Both the position numbers and the translations under genes were made by a program. From the NCBI GenBank assembly GCA_003313425.1, contig NHZP01000034.1, forward strand, positions 186,001 through 250,000: DNA of 64,000 bases, given 5' to 3'. Shown here piece by piece: positions 56,275-64,000 of this stretch. The DNA comes from Pseudopyrenochaeta lycopersici. Taxonomy: Eukaryota > Ascomycota > Dothideomycetes > Pleosporales > Pseudopyrenochaetaceae. The notes under the pieces are model-generated. The model was not told where the DNA came from. It worked only from the letters and a program-made list of their open reading frames with translations, and searched no databases. Position 1 is the stretch's first letter; each line of letters opens with the position of its first letter.

Positions 56275-56432
56275 CGCGCTAGTGTTAGCGGAAATTATTC
56301 ACTCAACCTAGCCTAGCGCGTAATCTATGAACGCGACACCGTCGGCACGAAAACAGCGCGTCTTCGTAGCACGCAGGATCATGCACAGGCGACTGTGGTA
56401 TTGAGGTTATTATCAGTCGTCTATATTTCAGT

Positions 56433-58302
56433 ATGGAAGATATTACACCTCCTCCAGATCTTATTTACGACTCCTATGAAGAAGCATATGAAGCCCTCAA
56501 GACTCATGGCATGCAGCATGGCTACGGGTTTGTCCTTAAGCGGAGTAAACCTCACAATTCTAATGTTAAAACACGATATTACTATCACTGTGATCGATTC
56601 AGAAACTACCAGTCAAGCGCGAAGATACTGAGCACAAGCACACGGTCAACAGGATGTCCCTTCAAGCTTGTCATCTTCAAGGTAAAGCACAACGACCAGT
56701 GGAAGCTAGAGGTTCAGGACAAGCATCACAATCACCCTCGATCCATCAACCCTAGCGCGCACAATGTTTATCGCAAGCGTACATCGGCACAGAAGGAAGT
56801 GATTGAGTCAATGACCCATGCTGGGGCGCGGCCGATGCAAATACTAGCTGCAATTCAAAGGGAAGACCAAGGCACACTGATCTCTGCAACCGATATCCGG
56901 GGCGAGAGGAAGGCAATTCGGGAGAAACACTTGAATGGGAGAAGTCCAATGGAGACATTGCTGGACGACCTATCTACAGCAGACTGGATATTCGCTGTCA
57001 AGAAGGACGATAATAACCATGTACAAAATCTCTTCTTCACCCACCAGAAGCAGGTAGAGCTGCTTCTCGCCAACCCAGATGTACTCTTGATGGATTGCAC
57101 CTACCGAACGAACAAGTATAAGCTCCCACTGTTGCACATGCTTGGCTGTACCAATCTACAGACCTTCTTCTCTGCAGGCTTCTGCTTCCTCAGCAACGAG
57201 ACGCAAGCAGACTACCACTGGGCAATCGCGAACTTCCTCCTCAAGACAGGGATACAACGACCACGTGTATTTATCAGCGATCAGGAGGAAGCATTGAAGA
57301 CGGCAGCTCGCTCGCTACTCCCAGGAGTTCCTCAACTCTTGTGCGTGTGGCATATCAACAAGAACGTCCAGACGAAGGCCCAACAGACCTGGCGAGACGC
57401 CGACGGTAGGACGAAAGAGGAGAATCAGAAGATCGCCGAACACAGGACTGCGTTCATGAAGCGTTGGACTCAGGTATGCCCGCCCCGGCAGTCGGAATAC
57501 TTTGAACGAAGCGATTCTGTGAACGAATCACTCATAGAACTAACTAGAGCAGCTTGTCTACGCAAAAAGACCACTGGAGTTCCAGTTCAAGTGGGACGAA
57601 CTACTTAAAGACTACAACCACCAGCAAGAGCTCTGCAGATACCTGAGAGAGAACCAATACCTCACGCGCACCGAGTGGGCAGCGGCGTGGACTTCTCATC
57701 ACCGACACTACAACACGATTACAAGCTCACCTGTTGAAGGAATGCACAAGGTCTTGAAGGACTACCTCATGACCTCCCGAGGTGACTTGCTGCGCGTTGT
57801 GGAGAGGATTGGGCAAATGGCTAAGAGTCAATACAACAAATACAGGAAAGAAATAGCCGCTTCCAGGCATAGCGTCAAGTTCGGGCACAGACTAGAGTCG
57901 ATGCCATTCCTGCCTCCCGGCATCCATGATGTCCTGACGCCACCGGCAATCGAGCGGATCAGGCAACAGGATCTACTGCGCCAGAGAGAGCAGAGACAGC
58001 GTCTCGGTGGACATCCTTGTTCAGGCCTTTTCGAGAAAACGAACGGTCTTCCATGTCGCCATACGCTGCAAGAAGTGACGAGGGCTGGATCAACATTACG
58101 ACTAAATCATCTCTACGATGACCATTGGCGCTATCAGCGCGAGCAAGGACCGTCTATGCACTTGTCTCCAAGGCCACATCATTCTGTTCTGGAGCCGCTC
58201 ACTTCGCAGACAAGAGGTGGACTAAGGAGAAACGAGGCATCAACTCGGCGAGATCCATCAGCTTTCGAACGACGCGTGCCGCCTTCTATTCCTCAATTCT
58301 AA
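56433..58302 (+). CDS. MULE transposase (FAR1-like DNA-binding, MULE DDE, SWIM finger)
   Basis: Exons 56433-57473 and 57553-58302 encode 596 residues. The 79 bp intron has GTATGC at the donor, aactaac as branch site and gcag as acceptor. Joining FMKRWTQ to LVYAKRPLEFQF restores the family sequence, so the apparent frame break near 57540 is an intron. The N-terminal FAR1/WRKY-GCM1-like zinc region (about 10-110) ends in the C..H.H pattern CPFKLV..HNHP. The MULE core has LLMDCTYRTNKYKLPLLHM, VFISDQEEALKTA and LCVWHINKN. The C-terminal SWIM finger is PCSGLFEKTNGLPCRHTL (about 520-540). It should mobilise the 56215-62200 element. All key residues are present. Confidence 0.88.
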
Positions 58303-58529
58303 CCTCAACATCAACCCCATGGTCAAACCCTCGCTGAAGCTCTACGACAAGTGAATGCCTCTGTGACCGTGTCGATTCCCACATCTACAGCAAGTGCAAA
58401 TCCTGTGACCACTTGTGTGTCTGTATCAATCCCTGCGCCCGCTCCTATACCTACTCTTGCCTCCCCTCGTTCGTCTCCGCCTGTTGCTGTTGCTGTGTCC
58501 GTTACAGTGGCTTCACCTCCTGCCTGGCG

Positions 58530-61500
58530 CAGTGATGTTATTGGACTGGAGGGCATTTGGATTGGACTGGCGTGGATCGTATTTGGATGGGGTGGATCCG
58601 GTGCCTCAAATATTTGGATTGGATTGGATCGATTCGCTGTAGGCTCCTGGAGCTCCAATGACTTAACCCAACTGGGCAAAGGCTAAACTCGATTAGACAG
58701 GTAGCGACTCAAGCGAATTTATTGTAGCAGCACCAAGCACCAATACACGCGTCTGTCATACCGCGTAATACTACAAGGACGATGTTTCCTAATAAAATTC
58801 TTTGGGAAAACGCGTCACGCACATCTATTGAAGTACTCTCGATATGGCAGACATGCCCATACGGTCCACTTATCAGTAACACCATGACGATCAAAAGCTA
58901 CTTCAGCGGCTGCTCTAAGGCCACAGATACCGACAGAATTATTCTTGCCCTATCATCTATCAGCCCTCGCCGAAATAACGTCGCCGATGACACGTTGATC
59001 GAGCCCGACGAGTTTAAACTAAATAGGAAGCAGTATGTCCGCTGCCGCGTTTTGGCGAAGCCCCAGAAGCATAATAGGAAGAGGACGTCCATTGTTTAGA
59101 TGTATAGCGAGGATATCCAGTTCAAGCAGGATCCGACGAAGAGGTTCTGGTACTGTTACTTATGCGAACAAAAACATCACCAGCAGGAGCTTCCAACATC
59201 CGGAAACGGTAATACTACTGCCCTAGACCACCTCGAATCAAAACACCAAATTAATAGGAAGACTGGTGAATTCAACCCGAGAAAGAAGGGTTCGTCACAG
59301 CCATCAATCATTAACTTCAATAATATATCCACCCTTGTATTCAGACGCCAGTTTAACGAATTTAAGGAACTTCTCATTCGGTGGATCGTCTATTGCCATA
59401 TCGCCTTCTTTTAGATTAAGAATGCCTACTTCCGCGAACTCCTCTTTTACATCTTTCCTGGCCTAACAAAGCTCCTCCCGAAGGCCAGGCTAGTAATTCG
59501 CAGGTAGATTAAAGAGGCGTTTGACGCACGGAAGGAGAAGCTGCGTCTGGACATGGAAGAGGCCCACAGCAATATGTCGATTTTGTTTAACTTATGGACG
59601 TCACCTAATTATCTGGCCATACTCGGTTGTGTCGCTCACTTCATTGACAAAAAGGGCAAGCGACGAACAGCTGTTCTTGCGCTTCGTGAACTCGCTGGCG
59701 AACATTCAGGCGAGAATATAGCGGATGTCCTCCTCCATGTATTCGACGACTATAAGATTAGTAGCCGAATTGGGTACTTTATAGCAGATAACACGAGTTC
59801 AAATGATACCTGCGTTGACCTGGTCCTTCAAGCTCTTTATCCAAATATGAGTAAAAAGCAGCGCCTACGACGACGTCTTCGGTGTTTTAGCCATATTGCC
59901 AACCTCTGCGCGCAGGCTTTTATCATCGGAAAGGACGCAGAGAAGATTTACAGGGACCTTGAAGCTGCATATCGCGAAGGGGATTTGACGCGAATTGGTG
60001 AGCTCTGGAGGAAGCGCGGTGCGATAGGAAGGCTCCATAATGTCGTACGATATATTCGGGCCAGTCCTCAACGTCGTCAGTTCTTTAGATCAATTGAGAT
60101 TGGCGGTGATCTAGCTGCATTTGATGGATTAGAGGTGAGTTCCTTCGGCCACAACCCGCAGTTAAGGATGTTAGTAAGGTACTAATGCTACTTTCTTTAT
60201 AGGTTATTCAGAGCCAGTCCACGCGTTGGAACTCATACTTTCTGTCTATCGGACGCGCCCTTAACGTTAAAGAACGTATTCAGCTCTTTTGTGATCAATA
60301 CGAGCCTCCGTCAGGCACAAAAGATGTCCTAGACGACCGCCTAACCCCACGGCAATGGGACGAACTCGGCCACCTCCATGACCAACTTGAGACGTTCTAC
60401 GAGGCTACCCTAATGAATGAAGGGAAGCAGTGGACTCTTGCGGATCGTTTTCAGTCGTTGGACTGGCTAATTGATGAAATCCAAATTGCCCGACAGAAAT
60501 TCGAACAGCTTGCCAAAGACGCCCTTCGAAAGCGTGGCCATAGTCAGGATAAGCTGAACGAAGCTGACGACTACAATTGGCTTGCCGCTGCTGCTGAAGT
60601 TGCCTGGCAGAAATGCGAGCAGTACTACAACAAGGCCGACGAATCACCGGCTTACTACGCCGCTATTTCGTTAAATCCAACTCTCAAGAACCAATGGTAC
60701 CATCAAGTCTGGAATGGGAACAACGATAAGCAACCCTGGATTCAAACAGCCGTTGATGCTGTCAGGGAGTTCTGGGTTGACGAATATAGAGGCAAGTTCG
60801 CTGGAGGCGTCCCTACTCCTAACCACGTATCCAAGGCCTCAGTTTTGAAGGAGAAATCGTTCAGTTCTATTAGGAATCACAAGCGTCTAAAACTATGTCA
60901 CCTAGAACTGGAATCCGATCTTGATGTACCTGCAATTGACCACTACAACGAGTTTATCAGTACTGATGTTATACGCCTCAACGACGACGAAGAATTCGAC
61001 CTTATTCAGTACTGGAACGAGCGTTATCACTCGCAAACGGACTTAGCCCGTATGGCCCTTGGCATATTGGCCGTGCCTCCCATGTCAGATGATTGCGAAC
61101 GCCTATTCAGCAGTGCTAAGCTCCTCCTTACGGATCGTCGTTCACGACTCCAGATGGATATAATTGAGGCGAGCGAATGCCTGCGGGCTTGGTATGGACG
61201 CCCTGAGCGCCACGCTTTCGATAACTCTGAGATAGGTTGGATGGAAGGCGAGACAGGTGGTGAAGTGACGTCTGGTGGCCAGGGTGTAGAAAGGGGAGAG
61301 GGCGTTGAGGAGGGTGGCAGCGAGGCGGGTAGCAGTGAGGAAGAGCCCTGTATAATGGAAGAGAAAAGTACTACTGGCGAATTTGATAGGTTTTCCCTAT
61401 AGAATTTAAATATACAGCATGCATCTCTTACACTTGAATCTGCTTACTAATCGCCGAAAAGGGAAATAATGCTATTGGATCCATATTGGAGAACCAGGAG

Positions 61501-61576
61501 CCTATAGGCCTTACCTTCTGGACTGGATTGGATCGAACCTCGGATCCAGCTCCAATCCAATCCAATAACATCACTG
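58530..61576 (+). mobile_element. Complete hAT transposon nested in the MULE
   Basis: The 3047 bp element is bounded by the 8 bp duplication gcctggcg (58522-58529 and 61577-61584). Terminal inverted repeats begin cagtgatgttattgga (58530-58550 and 61556-61576; one mismatch in 21). Subterminal regions are rich in ttggattgga units at both ends. An empty version of the insertion site exists in the inverted MULE copy near 62697-62704. Transposase frame, ends and duplication are all preserved; only nonsense transitions disable it. Confidence 0.95.
58884..61402 (+). pseudogene. hAT transposase with three in-frame TAG codons
   Basis: The reading frame from ATG 58884 runs through exon 1 to 60134, a 68 bp intron (gtgagt...ttatag), and exon 2 from 60203 to 61402. 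It spans 816 codons with TAG at 59097, 59412 and 59505. A BED-type zinc finger (FWYCYLCEQKHH..., then LDHLESKH) is near the start. The catalytic RNase H-like region includes LWTSPNYLAILGCVAHFI and GYFIADNTSSND, then RCFSHIANLCAQAF. The C-terminal hAT dimerisation region reads YWNERYHSQTDLARMALGIL, with CERLFSSAK. Two stops fall where relatives have Trp (TGG to TAG) and one where they have Gln (CAG to TAG). All three are single RIP-type transitions. The protein cannot be made full-length. Confidence 0.9.
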
Positions 61577-62087
61577 GCCTGGCGTCCCCCGTCGTTGCAA
61601 GAGTTCCTAGCCGATATCGAGAGTCGACGGTCTCAGCCCGTTCTATATGAATGCAACGACATGATCTCGGCGACGAACTTCTTAACAGAGACAGGGCAGG
61701 AAGATGACCCTGTAGAGTTGGTGGAAGCGCGGAATATGGCTCTCGCTACGGAAAGGCTTTTCGCTTCTTGTACTCCCACTATGGCCTGGAACTATCACTT
61801 CGGAGATATGGAAGCTTTCTATGCTGAGAGATTTGCGCAAGTTGATGCTCAGAATGCACTTATTAAGACTCATGATATTCCTCCACCATGGCCTAAGCGT
61901 GCTGCAGCAGTGGCAGCTCCAGAGGCGTGGAAGGCTCTTGGCCCACGTAAAAGACAACGACGTCAATAGAAAATAAATTGTATCATATGAATAATCTAAC
62001 ATTAGCATTCCCCTTAGACATCTAGAATTGGTGCACTTTGATTAGCCGTAATCTATTATTACATTGATTGGGTTTGAGACTAGCGCG

Positions 62088-62199
62088 GGGGACAAATCTC
62101 AGGCTAGTGAGATTTGTCCCCAAAATGAGATTTGTCCCCAGGCTAGTGAGATTTGTCCCCAAGGTTTTGAGATTTGTCCCCAAAATGAGATTTGTCCCC
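62088..62199 (+). repeat. Right terminal array of the 14-mer TGAGATTTGTCCCC
   Basis: One inverted unit (62088-62101) is followed by five direct units at 62108, 62126, 62147, 62168 and 62186, with spacings of 18, 21, 21 and 18 bp. The unit and the 18/21 bp spacing are the same as at the left end. Confidence 0.9.
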
Positions 62200-62311
62200 A
62201 ATGCTAGCCATAACTCTACTAGCGCAAAAAATAAATTACAAAACGCCATGTAGCGACACTTCGACGTCTTCAGTGGCTCAAACTATCAATTTTATCTCAT
62301 TAAATCTATCC

Positions 62312-64000
62312 TCTATTGACGTCGTTTTCTCTTACGCGGGCTAAGATCTTTCCAAGCTTCAGAAGCCGTCGCTGCTGCAGCACGCTTAGGACGCTATCTT
62401 AGTACATCCCGAAGCTCAAGCAGAGAATTTTACGCATCAACTTACGCGAATCTCTCTGCGTAGAAAGCTTCCATGTCTCTAAAGTAATAGTTCTATGCCA
62501 TTGTGGGGGTACAAGAAGCAAACAGCCCTTATATAGCGAGCGCTATATTCCGTGCTTCAACCAACTCTGCAGGATCATCTTCCTGCCCCGTCTCTGCCAG
62601 GAAGTTAATCGCTAAGATCATGTCATTACACTCATATAGAACAGGCTGACACCGTCGACGTTCAATGTCGGCTAGGAACTCTTCCAACGACGGTGGTTGC
62701 TAAGCAGGAGGTGGACCCATAGTAACAGACACAGCAACAGCTACAGGCAGAGACGAACAGAGGAATAGGGGAGGAGGTATAGGAGCAGGTGCAGGGATCA
62801 ATACAGATACACAGGTAGTCATAGGATTCACATTTAGCACAGATGTAGGAATCAACATAGTAACAGAGGTGTTTACTTGTCGCAGGGCTTCAGCGAGTGT
62901 TTAACCCTGAGGTTAAAGGTAAGGTTAGAAGTGAGGAACAGAAGGGGGCACGCGTCGCTCGAAAGCTGATGGATCTCGTCGAGTTGATACCTCGTTCCTC
63001 CTCAGCCCACCTCTTATTTAAGCGGTGAGAGGCTCAAGGACAGACTAATATAGCCTTAGAGACAGGCAGATTAACAGCCCTTATTCACGTTAATACCGCC
63101 AGTAGTCATCGTAGAGGTGATTCAGTCGTAGCGTTAAACCAGATCTCCTTACGTCTTACAGCGTATAGCGACACGGAAGGCCATTTGTTTTCTCGAATAG
63201 GCCTAAACAAGGATGTCCGCCGCGACGCTCTCTCTACTCCTTCTAGAGCAGCAGATCCTGTTACCTAATACGCTCGATCGCCAGTAGCGTCAGCACGTTA
63301 TAGATGCTAAGAGGCAGGAATAGCATTACCTCTAGCTTATGCCCGAACTTGACGCTATATTTAGAGGAAGCAAGTTCCTTTCTGTACTTATTATATTAAC
63401 TCCTAACTATTTACTTAATCCTCCCTACAACGCGCAGTAAGTCGCCTCTTAAAGTTATAAGGTAGTCCTTCAGGACCTTATGCATTCCTTTAACGGGCGA
63501 ACTTATAGTAGTGTTATAGTGTCAGTAGTAGGAAGTCTAAGCAGCTGCCTACTTAGTACGTATAAGGTATTAATTATCTTGCAGGTATCTACAGAGTTCC
63601 TGCTAGTAGCTGTAGTCTTTAAGCAGATCGTTCTACTTTAGCTAGAACTCTAGTAGTCTCTTTGCGTAGATAAGCTACCCTAGTTAGTTCTATAAGCAAC
63701 TTTTTTAGAGGACGGCTTCCCTTAAAGTCTCTTAGGCGATTAGCATAGGGCATACCTAAGTCCAACGCTTCATAAACGCAGCCCTGTATTCAACAATCCT
63801 CTGCTTCTCCTCTTTCGTTGCGCTATTAGCGTCTCACCAGGTCTGCTAAGCCTTAGTCTAGACGTTCTTGTTAATATACCACACGCATAGAAGCTAAGGG
63901 ACTCCTAGAAGTAGCGAGCGAGCTGCCATCTTTAACGCCTCTTCCTAATCGCTAATAAATACCTGCAGTCGTTGTATCCCTGTCTTAAGCAGGAAGTTCG
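62312..64000 (-). mobile_element. Inverted, mutated MULE copy, cut by the window end
   Basis: The reverse complement aligns colinearly with 57229-58529 joined to 61585-61972 of the MULE, so it covers the second half of the transposase gene and the C-terminal frame but contains no hAT. The window ends inside it. Differences are dominated by C to T and G to A changes, with many new TA dinucleotides and stops, as expected of RIP. It forms a tail-to-tail inverted pair with the copy at 56215-62200. Confidence 0.85.

Larger units (their letters stand above)
58303..61969 (+). pseudogene. MULE C-terminal open frame, split by the hAT insertion
   Basis: After the TAA at 58300-58302 the same frame stays open (QTLAEALRQVNASVTVSI...), with a Val/Pro/Thr-rich stretch, up to the hAT insertion at 58530. 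It resumes in frame at 61585 (PPAW/RPPSLQEFLADIESR) and ends at 61969 in KRQRRQ. The inverted copy (62312 onward) has a TAA at the same place, so the stop predates the duplication or is removed by an intron I cannot place. This may be the C-terminal extension of the transposase or a second MULE-borne ORF. Confidence 0.5.
56215..62200 (+). mobile_element. Mutator-like element (MULE) carrying a nested hAT element
   Basis: The left end is defined by the point where the copy at 23557 starts to match (gggctgct at 56215). The right end is taken as the last terminal repeat unit, near 62200. Both ends carry clusters of the 14-mer TGAGATTTGTCCCC, and the inner pair (56261-56283 and 62078-62101) forms a perfect inverted match extending into cgcgctagt. 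Between them lie a two-exon transposase gene, a downstream open frame, and an inserted hAT element (58530-61576). Without the hAT the element would be about 2.9 kb. Target duplication not determined. Confidence 0.85.

Noticed and set aside
57474..57608. Apparent frameshift in the MULE transposase
   Set aside because: A 79 bp intron with GTATGC donor and aactaac branch restores the frame, and the inverted MULE copy has the same length here.
62088..62199. Short regularly spaced repeats resembling an iteron array or CRISPR
   Set aside because: The same 14-mer occurs at the other end of the MULE and in its truncated copy, so they are transposon-end repeats.
1..64000. tRNA or rRNA genes
   Set aside because: No cloverleaf with A and B boxes or rRNA core sequence was recognised by eye; a tRNA scan would be decisive.

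Overview
This window reads as an accessory, transposon-dense stretch of a filamentous ascomycete genome (Pezizomycotina; a Dothideomycete is my guess). The support is direct: short 46-58 bp introns with CTAAC-type branch sites, a HET-NACHT-WD40 NOD-like receptor, Zn2Cys6 and C2H2 regulators, a SAM-HMG protein, and transposons of the Fot1/pogo, Ty1/copia, piggyBac, hAT and Mutator types. Several inactivating stops are explained by single C:G to T:A transitions at CpA/TpG sites, which is the signature of repeat-induced point mutation (RIP) or a similar process.

Layout. 1-5 kb holds no intact gene, but 3267-4935 carries a shattered relic of a NOD-like receptor related to the intact one at 11.5 kb. 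5.2-10.6 kb is a pogo-type transposase fragment into which a Ty1/copia element has inserted (145 bp 5' LTR and tRNA-Met-type primer site). Its single long ORF runs through Gag, protease and integrase into five consecutive Zn2Cys6-type cysteine clusters and has no reverse transcriptase. 11.5-15.5 kb is an intact two-exon HET-NACHT-WD40 receptor with nine nearly identical 126 bp WD repeats, lying between inverted copies of a 0.4-0.8 kb repeat. 16.7-18.6 kb is an apparently intact Fot1/pogo element with perfect 45 bp terminal inverted repeats. 19-21.5 kb is an ATP-dependent DNA ligase with one in-frame TGA. 23-25 kb holds an LTR remnant, a Mutator-like 5' fragment and a pogo relic.

25.6-40.2 kb is the most gene-like part: a 2EXR/F-box-like protein, a six-exon SAM-HMG protein, a small four-helix membrane protein, a C2H2 regulator, and a Zn2Cys6 regulator and a membrane protein that each carry one TAA. 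41-43 kb has pogo relics around a small cysteine-rich ORF. 45.2-47 kb is an Spt23/Mga2-like N-terminal-region protein followed after 10 bp by a long-inverted-repeat element. 49.2-50.8 kb is a four-exon fungal regulator without a visible Zn cluster. 51.2-51.7 kb is an AT-rich TA-flanked element, and 52.1-54.3 kb is a complete piggyBac-like element.

From 56.2 kb to the end is a nested structure. A Mutator-like element with an intact two-exon transposase and multiple 14 bp terminal repeats contains a complete hAT element (8 bp target duplication, three nonsense transitions). It is followed by an inverted, mutated copy of the same Mutator-like element that lacks the hAT, so it preserves the empty insertion site. 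Most of the small annotated relics are pieces of these same families. The host genes show no operon-like organisation; the theme is an immune-receptor and regulator neighbourhood worked over by transposons and RIP-like mutation.
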